A DNA stretch of 64,000 bases, from the NCBI GenBank assembly GCA_949316495.1, contig OX439003.1, positions 19,343,198 through 19,407,197 of the forward strand, given 5' to 3'. This document shows positions 11,764 through 25,171 of this stretch, one piece after another; within the stretch, counting starts at the first letter, position 1, and the number at the start of each line of letters is the position of its first letter. A program made the translations under genes and the position numbers. A model generated the notes under the pieces. That model was not told the origin of the DNA. It searched no databases and worked only from the letters and a program-made list of their open reading frames with translations. This stretch comes from Amphiduros pacificus. Its lineage: Eukaryota > Annelida > Polychaeta > Phyllodocida > Hesionidae.

Positions 11764-14700
11764 TTATTGAGAAGATGCCTCCTCCTTTTCAACATTCCAT
11801 GGTACTCTCCGGCATTTATCTTGTCGCCACCACTTTTCTGTACTCTCATACCAAGTTGGGGGTCTCTTGCTAGCACCATGAACCATTGCACAAAGTCTAC
11901 ACCAAAATTTTGTGTTGATAAAGGTCCCGGTTCCTTTCCATTTGAAATACTCATTATATAATGTGTCATTTTTAGCCAGAGTATCAAGGTAATCAGCTAG
12001 GTCCCTGGGTGTGGTAAAATCATCGACATGAATATATGAATGTGGTGGTGCCATCTTGCGGTATTCTTCAGATCTTGCCCCCATCACAATTGGAATGACA
12101 TTGTTCCTGCAAAATGTGTATCAAATAATTAATATCTAAATATAAGATCAATCAAAGAGTACATGCACTTATTTCTATTAATTGCTGAATTATTCATGAT
12201 GTGTTATTTCCTCAAGACAAAATCAACCATATTCTCAACCTGCACACTGTTTATCAAATAGTATTCCCTCATAGCCTAGAGATCCGATTTTAAGACGCCT
12301 GGATTCTTCTGTGTGAAAATACATTGTGGAAATATTAAATTTAGTAATGTGCTAACAATATAAAACAGCAGGTAATCAAAGACACAACTTTTAGATCAGC
12401 GCAGAGTAATTTGTGCTAATGAGCTTACTCTCTAAACAACTGCTCCACAGCCCATGACAAAACAATTATTGATACGGACATAACTTTCAAACGAAGCATT
12501 CCATAAGCCACCAAAAGTTGGTGTCAATCCTGTTTAGGTTCTTTTATTTCAAGGTTTCGAATTGCAAATAAATATTACATTTTTAAAAGCATAGTCTCAT
12601 GTGCACGTGCTTCAACTAATATAGATTTTCTAACATGTTAAGGTAGTTCCACTACAGCAAAACAGATCTTTTCGAGCCTTCTAATGCTTTGAAGATGGAT
12701 TTTACATTGAATAGAAATAATATCACTAATGTAACTAGAAATAAAAAGTTATCAACATTTGTGAACAATGCAAAGCCGGAATGTCGTTTCCCGCATGGAC
12801 ACATTTTTTCTGATAGTCTAATTATCGTGGTGATAGAAAGCTACATGTTTCTATACTATTTCTTGCAAGAATGAAGGGATTTCCAGGTAAACGTCTTATT
12901 TTAGACCTATTTCTTCAATTTTAGAGACATCTTGTCACGATCTAAAGCGAGCCGGAATCAGATGATTATAATCACGTGCCGAGTTGTAACCACCATGTCG
13001 GAATATAATAAATTCATCATTTTTTTTTCATTGCTTAAACAGTTTAAATTTCTTTTATATCAAAGAACGGTACATAACATATATCTTAAGTTAAATTATC
13101 ATTTTCTCAAGATTAAATCACCACAATAATTGCCGTGAAATATGACAGAGGTCTTAAAACATCGGCAAAAACAGAAAAAACAAAACCCGACCTTGTTATG
13201 GGTAAACTACCTAAAGGAATTCAAAGATACATGCTTAAAACATTACACATATGTAGGTGACATAAATGAAGTGCAAACATAGAGACAGGCATTATCTGCA
13301 TTTATGTAATTATATAGATAAACCATACATCAGGGAAAACTTGATATGCATGTAGTGCCCAAACTACATGTGGAATTTATTTTCTTCTGGTAATTGGCCT
13401 ACCAACCAAAATATTATTGATGTTTGTGGCCAAAATGGAATGAATTTATAATAAAGGTTTTCGTGGAAAGGATTACTACTGCCACTTTTTCACTTGATTT
13501 TGTGGTATTATTGATTGACAAAGGGGAAAGGATGTCTATCAATCTCTTGCTACCATTTTAAGTAACTGTTGTTTTTTTCTGTACGATGCTTCATGAACAT
13601 CAAATATCAGAATGGTAAATCATCCTGAAAAGAAATCAAATTGACAAAATCATTATAATAGAATCATTATGAAACTCATAATATAAGCTATTGCATTGAA
13701 TGTGTTATTTTGGATAATGTGTTTCTCTATTGAAACAAAAACCTTCAAAAGGGGATTTAGACCATATTTTAATATCCTTATCGCAAATAGAAAAGGCACT
13801 TTGGTAAGTTGTTGTAGTTTTTCATATTTAACATTAAATACCATTCTGATTATTGCTAATATTATTTATTGAAAAAACCAAATATCCAAAGAAAATCCAA
13901 AGTTACCTTGAGATTTCAATGATAGCTTTAATGTGGGGTTTGGGTTAGCCAGTCAAAATGATTAAATATTTATTTGATTGTCATGACACTAATTGATTTA
14001 TTTGATTAAGGACATCCACTTTAAAATGGAGCAAGACAATATTTGTATACCACGCAATTGCCGAAGGCATTGTTCCCCTGCCAATGGCATTGTTCCCCTG
14101 GCAAAGGCATTGTTCCCCTGTCAAAGCCATTGTACCCCTGCCAAAGATAGTGTTCTCCTGCCAAAGGCATTTTCCCCAGTCAAAGGCATTGTTCCCTTGT
14201 CAAAGGTAGTGTTCTCCTGCCAAAGGCATTGTTTCCCAGCCAAATGCATTGTTCCCCTTTCAAAGGCATTCTCCTGCCAAACGCATTGTTCCCCTTTCAA
14301 AGGCATTCTCCTGCCAAATGCATTGTTCCCCCTTTCAAAGGCATTGTTCCCCATTCAAATGCATTGTTCCCCTTTCAAATGAATTGTTCCCCTTTCAAAA
14401 GCATTGTTCCCCTGTCAAAGGCATTGTTCCCCTGCCAAAGAGAATGCTCCCGCGTAAGACTTATATTTATACTTTTGTTTTAATTGGATATTGCAGAATA
14501 TCAAATTTGAATTAAAATCTAAACTTTGAAATGCAGATAATGCATGGCACTAAAACATCAAGCTTATCAATGTAATAAAGTACTTATACTTCTTCCATAG
14601 GCAATACTCTGAAATAGAATCATTCATTTTATTAATGGCAATGCAAAGTACAGATTGAACGTCTTTTGTGTTAAATATTATATCACAGAAAAAATCATTT

Positions 14701-15674
14701 AATACATACCACAACCCATTCCAGTAAAATTTTTCAGTGATGTAATCCTTACAATTTGAATTTTCAAAAGCTAAATAAAATCTGTAGTCCGTTGAAAGCA
14801 TCTTGAAACAAGTATCATCCTTCGCTTTTCTTTGGCATTTTAAAGGGCCACATCTCCCATAAATATCTACTTGTGTATATTTGCCTAATTCATTTGCATA
14901 TTGCAGTCTATTATTGGCAGCCTTGCAGTTTGATACAAACCACGCAACCATTTTGGTTTTCCCTATTGCATAATCACGTGACTGTGGAATTTGAGATATT
15001 TGAGGGTCGTATGGGACAAATTTCTCATAAGGCGTGACTATCGTGGAATCTCGTCGATAGGTGGCAGTCCAATTGATTTTTGCACTGGCTGGTATCACAG
15101 GAGTATTTTGTGGACTTTCTAGTCTGTAATAAACCCATATTTGATTAGGCTTTTTTGGAAATCCTGGAAAACTGTTTGTGTTGGAAAATACAACAGCATC
15201 AGCAATTCTTGCATCCATAGTTTTATGAGTAATAACACACTGTTTCACCGGACATCGCTGTTCTTCAAATGGATTTTGGCCTGACCCTCCCCCGGGGTAT
15301 ACAAGAATAATTTTGGGCTTTGTTTCGTTGGTAATCTCCTTTGAAAGTTGTTTTGCATATGCTAATTGAGCCAAAATTCTATCGTGTCCAGAGTCTGTAT
15401 CCCAAATACTAAAATTGAATTCAGCATGATAAAACCACATATCTTCTTGGTTCGTTTTGTTGTAGGATTTGGCACTAGTGGTTTTTCCTGCTTTCAAAGC
15501 TGACTGTTGATTAGGGATGACCAGTGCTGCCCTCGGTTGGATGTCTATGAGGGACCCTCGTATCGTTTCAACAGACACTGGGAGCTGGGAAAGTAACAGG
15601 GACAGGAAGAACCAAGCAATAACTATCAGGAACAGAACAAAGCGACCAACACATCTGAGCGAGAATCGACTCAT
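11764..15674 (-). CDS. alpha-1,3-fucosyltransferase (GT10), copy B
   Basis: Exons 14710-15674 and 11764-12106 give 435 aa. The splice is phase 2: donor GTATGT at 14709, acceptor TTTTGCAG before 12106, rebuilding a Trp codon. It should act like copy A: a Golgi type II enzyme using GDP-fucose. There is one membrane helix (about 10-30) and a short stem, so it is 110 residues shorter than copy A. The GT10 region holds WTATYRRDSTIVTPY (202-216), QYANELGKYTQVDIYG (258-273), FENSNCKDYITEK (303-315) and, after the splice, NNVIPIVMGA. The ATG chosen is at 15674; a GTG two codons upstream is not a eukaryotic start. An acceptor (CTATTGTAG) at 15690 implies an upstream leader exon. The residues before the splice read YWNGLW where copy A has FENALE. 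The C-terminus is about 26 residues shorter than in A. Intron position and phase match A exactly, so the two are tandem duplicates. Confidence 0.92.
12107..14709 (-). other. intron of fucosyltransferase copy B
   Basis: A 2.6-kb GT..AG phase-2 intron at the same position as the intron of copy A but more than twice as long. The 20-bp minisatellite at 14061-14449 accounts for part of the extra length. No nested gene was seen. Confidence 0.85.
14061..14449. repeat. 20-bp minisatellite, unit AAAGGCATTGTTCCCCTGCC
   Basis: About 19 imperfect head-to-tail copies of a 20-bp unit, AAAGGCATTGTTCCCCTGCC. They vary mainly in the CCTG/CCTT part and some copies are shortened. It lies inside the fucosyltransferase B intron near the donor. 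Open frames across it on both strands follow from the repeat period and are not genes. Confidence 0.93.
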
Positions 15675-15689
15675 CCTCACAGCGTTTGT

Positions 15690-17165
15690 CTACAATAGAT
15701 AAATAACAAACAGTACAGGCACATGTTCTGTATTAACAAATCAGGATGTTATCTTATCTTAGATATCACTCAATAGAAAAAAAACAAGCTTATAAATTCT
15801 CTGTCATATTTCATTAGTACACTGATATTGGAAGACCATCCCATTGGAAGATCTCCACAAATATGTGCAATAATGTTAATTATTGGCAATACTTTTGAAA
15901 TATGAGATAGTTTTGCTGCCTATTCAATATTGATCGGCATGATTTTTTCCTGGAAGTGGGAGAAGTCTCGGAGTGTTTTCCGGGAGTTTTAGTGCTTGTT
16001 CTCCATTTATAGCCTTGTTTAATGAACCAAGCATCTGAACCTTTCTCCTCTCAGCTTTTTCCCATTTCAAGTTTCACTGGTTCTTTTGTTTCAGTTCCAG
16101 TTGGTAACAGCCAATTTCCTGTCACAATTCCAGCATTTGATTTTATTTACATATTGACATGGATTTGTCACTTTTTATATATTGGTTTTGTCAGTTAAAT
16201 CAATATTCGTATTTTATATGTTGATTGATATATTTCATTTCAAACAATGCCGCACATGTTATCATCTGCACCACAAAGTTGTAGAATTACATATGTAGAA
16301 ATTTGGCAGTGTAAACTTATCAAAAGGATAATTTCCTTTGTCATCGTACTTTGAATCATCTGAAACCTCTATCATATATTTTGAGCCTAGGAATGTTGCA
16401 CTGATGAACAAATATAACCGGGTGAAATTGCCAATGTGTAAGCTTGAATATCACAATAAAATATGGCTGGTGTCGGCTAGTACCATGATAACGCCACAGG
16501 GATGATCATGAATATATTGCCGAAAACAAATTGGTCCAGTAGTATATATGATATTATACATAATTTAAAAGAAAACAATAAAAGCTTCAATGTTTATTTT
16601 AGGTTTCATCGGAATTGATTTTATCCCAGAATTACATTAAATAATGATCATCATATAAATACCTAGTTTTTACCTTTTACCTCGTTGTGACATCAATTTT
16701 ATATTTAGTTTTCGTCATAAGTGCCCCATGCTTTATGAATGCATGTGTCACTGTTCTTTTTTGTCAGACAAGGAGAAACGCCAATACAACCATTGCAAGC
16801 AAATTAATATGTGTGTTGATTTTATGTCCTGTTCAAATGTTTGGAAACTTGTCTGTGGTGGAAATTAATTCAGCATTGACTTTGTACTGCAAAATATATC
16901 ATGGTCCGATGTCTACACTTTTTAGGGCCGGAATCATCCTATATTAATGTGTGATGTACGAGGTTGTTCTGACTTTAACTGTCCAAAACTCCAAATTTTG
17001 TTCTGTACAATTCAAAAGATTGTATTGAAATAAATATCTCAAACATTTTACCGGTGATCTACGCCTAACTCAATCATAATTATCAAGTTTTGGAAATTTA
17101 TGACTCTTAGCATACCTCCAAATACAAATCTCTAGAAGAGGAAGGTGCTTAGCTGAGGCATGGGG
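15690..17165. other. intergenic upstream of FucT-B
   Basis: This must contain the leader exon and promoter of fucosyltransferase copy B if the acceptor before its ATG is used. I cannot place them. No coding exon or mobile element is recognisable. Confidence 0.35.
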
Positions 17166-17582
17166 GCTGGGGAGAGCGGTCTGGGGAGAGCGGTCTGGGG
17201 AGAGCGGTCTGGGGAGAGCTGGTTGGGGAGAGCGGTCTGGGGAGAGCGGGCTAGGGAGAGCGGTCTGGGGAGTGCGGGTTGGGGAGAGTGGGCTGGGGAG
17301 AGCGGGTTGGGGAGAGTGGGCTGGGGAGAGCGGGTTGGGGAGAGCGGGTCGGGGAGAGCGGGTTGGGGAGAGCTGGCTGGGGAGAGCGGGCTAGGGAGAG
17401 CGGTCTGGGGAGTGCGGGTTGGGGAGAGTGGGCTGGGGAGAGCGGGTTGGGGAGAGTGGGCTGGGGAGAGCGGGTTGGGGAGAGCGGGTTGGGGAGAGCG
17501 GTCTGGGGAGAGCAGTCTGGGGAGAGCGGTCTGGGGAGAGCAGTCTGGGGAGAGCGGTCTGGGGAGAGCAGTCTGGGGAGAG
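17166..17582. repeat. 14-bp GC-rich minisatellite, unit CTGGGGAGAGCGGT
   Basis: About 30 copies of a 14-bp unit, CTGGGGAGAGCGGT and close variants. A block containing the rare variant CTAGGG recurs with a 140-bp offset (17251 and 17391), so ten units were duplicated together. The purine-rich strand has GGGG every 14 bases, far above the AT-rich surroundings in GC. Both strands are open for more than 160 codons, which is expected for a stop-free tandem unit, so I do not call a protein. Confidence 0.95.
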
Positions 17583-17696
17583 AGGGATGATGAAAGAGAG
17601 GGGTTGGAATGGGGAGAGGGTAATAATATGTTAGAGGAACGAGGGACGGAACTCAACTAAGAAAGCTGGGAAGGTTTTTATTTTGGTGGGAGGGGG

Positions 17697-17851
17697 GTTA
17701 ACGAGACGTCACTTTCAATATCAGTTATTTCATGACGAGACCTACTTATAGATTAAATACAGTGGTGCCTCACCGAATTGCCATGTCGCATGCCCTAGAC
17801 ATGGCAATCCACTAGTCACAGGGACACGGGGTTAACCCTTCAGGCAAAGAC
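17697..17851 (-). mobile_element. old, partial copy of the tRNA-headed SINE (body only)
   Basis: Matches the body of the better-preserved copies at 28675-28991: the stretch with CACTTTCAA, CAGTTATTTCATGACGAGACCTAC, the TGGTGCCTCACCGAATTG block and the ACATGGCAA block. It is clearly more diverged than the others and lacks the tRNA-like head, so it is an older insertion. Confidence 0.75.
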
Positions 17852-20139
17852 AAAGCTTACATGGCGCCGAAAATGTTTCAGAATTCAATTCATTATTTGA
17901 TTCACACAATTCCTAAGATACGAATAACAAAGATCTTATAATATTTCTCCATGACTTTTGTTTGGTCGAAATTCGGATCAGAAATGGCGAATAACGATGA
18001 GGAGGTCCTTACCAATTGTGTCCTATCAATGAAGTGGTGGCTTCAGCAAAGGTCATCTTCATCACACCATTGTGTGGATGATCATTACTTATAACTGCTC
18101 CATTGTTTGGGAATGAGAGCTATCTCTTATTCAATGTCTACCTTTCTCAATGAGGCATGGCGCAACTGCTGGACTCAATCAGGAACCAACCGGACACGAG
18201 CATTAGAGAAAGTAAATCTTATGTTATCGCCCGCCCATCATGTTCTAACGTATGCGTCCCACTCTCTCATAGTGCAAAAGAAAAATCAGCACAGATAAAA
18301 TGCTTAAACGAAATATTCACATCCTTATTGTAGTAAATTAGCACAGTAAAATAAAACGGAATAATATCTCATTACACAACAATTGTGTGTGTATTACAAA
18401 GTTCATATTATCATCATATCCTCCTCATATCAATAGTTAAGAGATTTCTAACATTGATATATTTATGTGAAATTTTAATTCCATTGCACTACAACGGCCA
18501 ACAGTTTCGGCAATTACCAATATTACAAATTGGAATAATTTAAGTCGATAATTAATTCATTTGCTCAATTTACAACACCAACTGCATTGACATTGTACTC
18601 CCTTGAAAGGAGTAAGAAAGGTGGAAGGGACACAAAAAGGGTAAAAAAAGGCCAAGTCAATTTAAGTCGGCAGACCTATATGAAATATACCTTTCAATGA
18701 CACAGACAAACAGGTCCACATCATTTGCATGTTGGTCAATTCCAGTTCCCAATTTTTACAATCATTCTTCCAATTGTTAAAATGCATGTAGTAGACAAAC
18801 ATAGCTTTTCTTCCATCACTTTCACTTTCTGTCTGTCTCCATGGACTCAATTATTGATTTGATATCCATGTTTGATGAAATCACGAAATACCCGTCAAAG
18901 GATTAAAAACAAAGGTATCGAAATAAAGCATCGAAATGAAAATACTTAATAATCAATTTAAATTCAAATTATGATAATCATCTTGTAAACTGAGTCAATC
19001 AGTTTTATTAATCACTTTGATATTGTGATTTTATCATGGGCAATGCAGAAATACTATCTTGCCTCAAATGTCCTAAAACCAAGAAATCGGAAAAATGGAC
19101 CCCGATGAATTTTCAACATCAATTTGCTCCAATAATTGAGAACCATGTCACCTTTACATTAACGATTTATGTCATCTTTAAACAAACACATGTGCATTAT
19201 TCTTGTTTTTATGCTATTTTCTCCTCTCTTTCTGTGAGATCTCACAGAATTCTGTCATGAGTCAGAATTCAATAAATATAGTATCAATACAGAAGAAAGC
19301 CGGGTCAAAATGGTGTCGGAGACGGATTCCCATTAATCCTGTGTGCTAATCCGCTTGATAATTATCCATGCAGATCTAGGCCAGCCTCCTGGTTTCCCTG
19401 GTAATATTGGCAAGCAGTACCTACAATAGACCGCTACTGGCTACACAGTTAATTGTCGTAGAAGTTATCACGAAACGGAGTACATCTTCTACTCGGGTCA
19501 GCCTTTAAGCAAGATGCTTCTGACACGATCCAACCTATACTGTTGGGATTTTTCCAGTAATATTGACAATATTAACATGGAATTAAGTCAAAATAGGGCA
19601 ACAATATAAATTAGGCTACTTGTTCCTTTAAAGTTACTCTCTGATTTATACAATATGTAAAAGTCTAGTCAATATGTATAAATATAAACTTTATAGATAC
19701 ATATTTATCAAACATGTATGCAACACAAAATTGCAAAATGGTGTTTTTACGATCCTTTTAGCAACACTGGCCACATCAGAAACTTTCAACCAGTTGAAAG
19801 TAACTGCCGACACTGGGAGTCAAACCCACCATCTACCATGTGGCCAAGGAAGGCACATATCCATTGCTCTTGGATTGTTATAGTATTCTTTTCACAAAAT
19901 TTGGTAATTCAACAATCTATTTTAAGGGTTGAAATTGTTAGCCATAAATGCATAAATCATTAAGTGGCCGCCTTCTACGAAGCTATGAATGTTTAATATG
20001 ACCCATTGGCACCGAGCATCGCGTTTGGGGTATTCACAATTTGAGATATTATGAGATATCCATTCGTCACTTCCAACTATTGAGATATCTATCAGTTATT
20101 TCCAACTAATTCATATCTATGCCAAGGCATTTTGAGTCA
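17852..20139. other. gene-poor intergenic stretch
   Basis: No coding exon is visible. A possible tRNA-derived fragment occurs near 19780-19865 (minus-strand GGTTTGACTCCC resembles a pol III B box), too weak to name. Confidence 0.35.
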
Positions 20140-20255
20140 AATTTCTCGCACAAAGGTACATATTTCTCTCAAAAAGGTACATATTTCTCTCAAAAAGGTA
20201 CACATTTCTCTCCAAAAAGGTACATATTTCTCTCAAAAAGGTACATATTTCTCAC
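20140..20255. repeat. 21-bp minisatellite, unit AAAAAGGTACATATTTCTCTC
   Basis: Five to six copies of a 21- to 22-bp unit built on AAAGGTACATATTTCTCTC. The copies are nearly identical, suggesting recent expansion. No gene overlaps it. Confidence 0.92.
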
Positions 20256-23200
20256 AAGATTTTTTCAAATATCTGCGCCATTTGGAAATAGGTTAGCCTG
20301 GATAAAGGACAACGTCATCAAATTTGGAATCAGATTGTGGAATTAGTTTCAGGGCAAAATAGTGAGTGGAATAATATTTATCAGATGATTAATGTCCATT
20401 GCTACTGTCAGATAGCATGTTTTCACCATTTAATTTGCCAAACAAAGGGAAAGATACGCGAATTATATGTTACGTTATGAAGAGGCTAAATGAAACATGA
20501 TACAAGCTTCTACACCTGATGTCTAAAGATAGTCGATAGAGATACCTTATAAATTATGAAATATTCAGATTCCTTCTATATTTACTCCGATAAATAATTG
20601 CAGATGTTCTGAAGACAAACCCCCTTCCTAAATACAGTTGATACATGGCAAATGTCCTCAAAATTGTTCATATTAAGATAAACATAGCATATGAAAGTTG
20701 TCCATATAATAAATTAGAAATAACTATTGTTCGCACCACTTTACTTGATATCATCCAATGTGTAATATATAAATTACAGCAAAGTTAATGAATATAATTG
20801 CTTTGAGCAAACCTGAAGCAAGACGTATTTGTCATCATATTACTTTCATATTATATCTAACTCTTGATATAGAAACGTTTTCATGAATATATTCATGAAT
20901 ATATATGCTATGTACAGGGACCTTGGACTTAGATAGAATTGTTTATGTCCAAACACACGGCAAATATAAAAGATTTTTTTTTTAAACTGCAAACATGTAA
21001 AAATGGAAGTACATAATGCAAGGCGTCTAAATAATCAGAGGTACCTTAAACTATAAATCCCACCTGCCTCCTTTACTGTTGCATTGTGTATTGCTGATTG
21101 GTGGCAATTCTCCTAGTTCTATGGTTGATGATGATGGTTAAATAAGTGCCCATATTGACTGCTAAGCCCTCACATGTATGAACATTCCATTGACTCCTCT
21201 ACGTGCATATCTCCGTTATTGACAATCCGATAATGCGTGCGACTCCTGGTAGAAATCCCATCTTCCAACATTCAGGTGTTTGCTTAATATTGACTTGTAA
21301 ATCCAACAGAAAATGCTTTCCTTATTTTAAAATTAACAAACAAATCATCACTGGAGTATATCCCCGAAAAAATTGATTTTTGTTCATCTCAGTCTGGTTT
21401 GCTTATAACATGTTAATTTTGAAGGTTATATATTAACACCAAGAAAGATTTTAGAAATTGTGAAATGAATGGTATTCAATACGCATGCTTCTGCCTGGCA
21501 GTGTCTTGACTAGGTCAGGTAAGCAAAGTGATGAAGCCTGACCCAGTACCGCCTGTCTGCTGTGTGCATGGCGACGGACCAGGTATACAACAGGCCTCCT
21601 CTAGGATGGTCCACACTGGCACACACACCATCCCAACCACCTACCCACACTGTCTATACTCACAAATGCTTAGGTACTCTCTCATGATTTAACACCAAAC
21701 TCCCAAACAGAATATGAAATATTAAAAATTGTATATTTATATGTATTTGTAAAATATATATATTTTTTATATATGGGTATTGCATTTCGATTGTTTTATT
21801 TCTTTTCTCCGCTGGCAACAGGCCTTGGGCATTATCGTATACGGTACTTTGGTATGATTTTCAGAAGTTTGCCTCTGGCATTTTGTATGACATTAGTATG
21901 AGTTTGGGCTCTCACTGTGCTGTATATACCGGTTACAATGATGAGATGGAAAGTTTATAAATCAGCTAGAATTACTACTGCATATGTGACACTTTTGTCA
22001 TCATCTGATCTGGCCGTCTAACTGAATGGGTACTTGATCGACATTAACACCAATCCAATAATAGACAGTATCCATTTGTATACAGGACCTTTTTCAATTC
22101 AAGACTCAAAATACTATTCACAAAAGCTAATAATTGTATGATCTGACTGTTCAGAAGGAAACATCTGTGTCGCTGTCTTTATTCCTCTAAATCCCAATAT
22201 TCCCATTAACTATATATTTTTCGCCCATCTAAATCACCGATTTGTTCTTTTAATTATATTTGAATTCAAATTTCTAAAATAAGGAACCACTACACTTATT
22301 TTACTAGTATTGGCCTTTTCTCTCGTTTTCCTTTTCGCTTTTCAACTGTTCTCTTCAAAGGAAAATATAACGATAGAACGCAGAAGGCTTCAGTGTGACA
22401 AATAAAAACACAAAGATCAGCACAAGATCAGCACAATGAGCTTATGGCCAAGTAAATAATGTGATAATCCCATCCCAGACCCTGATATAGTAGTTGTAAA
22501 ATCGTGAATATTGCAATATTTCAGAATAATAACAGTTAAATAAAAGACACAGACTTGTCAGTTATCTATCATTTTAAAACAATTTATGTTAGTCTTTGTT
22601 TAATTACAGATATCATTTGAGTCCATCAGCACAAGGTTTTCACCTGCCATTTTCACAATTCGTGAAAGTATTATAATAATACCTTCTCACACGCATCCCA
22701 TATTAAACAATATCACCTGTCCAATGATGGTCACGCTTTAAAATAGTGCACCAAGGTAACATTAATGCCTGCATATAGATACACTGCTGACACAAAAACA
22801 ATAGGATTAAATTCTCATTGCTTGGGTTTCAACATTTGCGATCTACCTTGTGTCTCTTGCACCATGAACAATGCATGCTGGGATAGGTAGACATGGCAGC
22901 TGATGTAATCACCACCATTCTGTATGCAGTAAAGAAAATACATTCAATTTGATGTTTTAGCAACAAATGCACATACAGAACTAATCAGTTTGGGAATCTT
23001 GAAAAAGATGTAGACTGTGATAGGCGTAACACATTAAGTGAAATTAAATGATGTGTCAATCAACATTTCTACTACTATGAGATATGCTTGCAAGTTTTCC
23101 CATTCGTGACAGATTTTATCATACCAGGTGGCAGCATGGCCGACACGAGCAGTGAGAATTTTTGGTTGTTCTTTATTTACAGGGAATAATATTTAGAAGA

Positions 23201-23302
23201 TTAATCCAGACCTTACACATTTAAATGGTTAACGTTGGTTCTAACATATATATTACAAAATTCCACTTGGGTTCATCAGGTGTCATAGATGTTCTCACAT
23301 TC
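20256..23302. other. gene-poor intergenic stretch
   Basis: AT-rich, no exon, no family motif and no clear mobile element recognised on either strand. Confidence 0.35.
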
Positions 23303-23584
23303 TGTTTGTTTTACATCACTTTCAACATTATTTCAGTCATTTCGTGATGAGATTAACTTGTAGCAGATATAGAGCTTCCTCACTGAATTGTCGTGTCATA
23401 GGTCCTTGACATGACAACCTACCCAGTCACAGATTTACAAGGACAACAGGTTAACCCTATAGGCACGGGCCTCAGCTCATATGGGAAACTGCATCGTGAG
23501 TTCAATCTCGGCATGGCCGGGGATCCAACCCACGACCTTTGGATCACCACAGAGGAACTGGTGCTAATAGGTTGGCGCTCATGG
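23303..23584 (-). mobile_element. tRNA-headed SINE copy lacking most of the A-box segment
   Basis: On the minus strand it reads tRNA-like head, then the conserved body, then the GATGTAAAAC..AAACA tail. Compared with the complete copy at 28675-28991, the head lacks the roughly 23 bp that would include the A box. The B-box region is altered to GGTTGGATCCCC-like sequence. Possible short target-site duplication TTCTCAC on both sides. Confidence 0.85.
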
Positions 23585-24004
23585 CCTTCTCACTCTTTCT
23601 ACTGAAAGTGAGTGGAAAGTAAGATCTATTAGAGGAGTTTTCAAAATGGGTTTTCACCATTTTTAAAAACCATATCTATATTTAAACTGCAGATGTAAAT
23701 ATACAACTGTTATGTTTATCTAAGAACTATTAGCAAATATAATCATCAGTCAGAATCGTGAGCACAGGCTGATTGTGGGTCGCCATACTGCCCCATTGCC
23801 AACAAAACACAGGAACTGCACAAACAAAATCAGAAGCATCACTAGAAAAGGGAGACATTGAACATGAAATGGGTGGTACAAAACTTCCTATTGTAGTGGG
23901 TACATGGTGCCACTTTCACCCAGCAAGAATGGCATCGAAAATAGAATACATTCAAAGATTAAAAGTTATATACATATTCAAGAAATAATTTTAGCACCTT
24001 CCTC

Positions 24005-24008
<4 letters not shown>

Positions 24009-24094
<86 letters not shown>

Positions 24095-24147
24095 ATCTTT
24101 CTGCAAATTTACATAAATATATATGTAAATTTGCAGAAAGATATCAT
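24009..24147. repeat. (TA)n tract running into a perfect 25-bp-arm hairpin
   Basis: About 80 bp of TA dinucleotide (24009-24090) passes directly into an inverted repeat. The arms at 24090-24114 and 24123-24147 are exact reverse complements (ATGATATCTTTCTGC.. against ..GCAGAAAGATATCAT) around an 8-base loop. Confidence 0.95.
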
Positions 24148-25171
24148 CTTTTCAATGAGGTAAGCCATTTGTGTCTACATTTCATACATTTCTTGTCACC
24201 TGATTTCTTTTCTATTGCAAATTTGGCACATTTTCATATACGTTGAGAGTTTATAATCATTTGTCATGTACCATTATGAATTGAGCAACTTGTTGGGTTT
24301 TATTTTCTGAAATTGCACTTATATTTTATATGTATGAAATTTGCATTGAAGATTGCATATTGTATATATAAACAATTGTTAACTGAATCTCCAAATTAAA
24401 ACATTTTTCTTATTTTATCATATTTTGATGGGTAATCATTATATCTATTTATCCATCACCCTCACTATTTAATCCTATGTGACAAACTACAGTTTATAAT
24501 GTAGAAATTAGTATTTTTATAATCTACACCCAAATTATTATAAAATTTCTAATTTTATGATATGTCTATAACTGTGACCATGTATTGGATATGCTGCTAT
24601 GGCAACACCATTTCAGAGGATATCTTCCACAAAGTATATGATATCAAAGAAAATACACATAGAAGTGTATCAAATAAAATATTGTGATATTTTAGCCATA
24701 ATGAACAATGATATAAAAAATGAAAAAGTCCTATTTGTTATCATTTTTTACACATATCATTGGTTGCTAATGTTACCAAAAGAGACAGAAATGTGATTTA
24801 TGCAAAAGAAGGTGTATCCCCATGAAACCTATCAATATACCAAAATTGAATGGGCTGTGTGAATTTATCTCTGTGTTATTAAGTATATGGTCTATTTTTT
24901 AGATATTGAGAGGTCAGATATATTTAACAGCCGTTAGAGGTGAACAGAATCACATTTCGCTCATGCTCAGGCCACCAATGGTCACCGGTCAGTGGCGGGT
25001 CTGTAGTCATTCTGTTTCTGTTCACCTCCAACCCGCCCTACTGCTTAGAATCAAATGTCGTTAATGGTTTTCATGCCAAGATTTCACTGTATTCACCAAT
25101 TGTTACCATGTCAAAACTGCTTGTTACCATGTCTTTGTTACAGGGTTCAGGTCACACGTGTCATGACCTCC
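24148..25171. other. intergenic, nothing recognised
   Basis: AT-rich sequence with no supported gene or repeat beyond the duplication that starts at its end. Confidence 0.35.

Noticed and set aside
14121-14515. Several open frames of 77-129 codons
   Set aside because: They are the 20-bp minisatellite read in different frames, inside a fucosyltransferase intron.
15675-15680. Start of fucosyltransferase B at an upstream GTG
   Set aside because: GTG is not a normal nuclear start codon; ATG at 15674 is the first Met after the acceptor and directly precedes the membrane anchor.
17132-17660. Pro/Ser-rich and Gly/Trp-rich proteins of 166-174 aa on opposite strands
   Set aside because: Both come from the stop-free 14-bp repeat; no start context, splice sites or non-repeat domain.
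19760-19870. Another tRNA-derived SINE (minus-strand GGTTTGACTCCC)
   Set aside because: Only a B-box-like match and a short inverted repeat; no second copy in the window and no flanking duplication.
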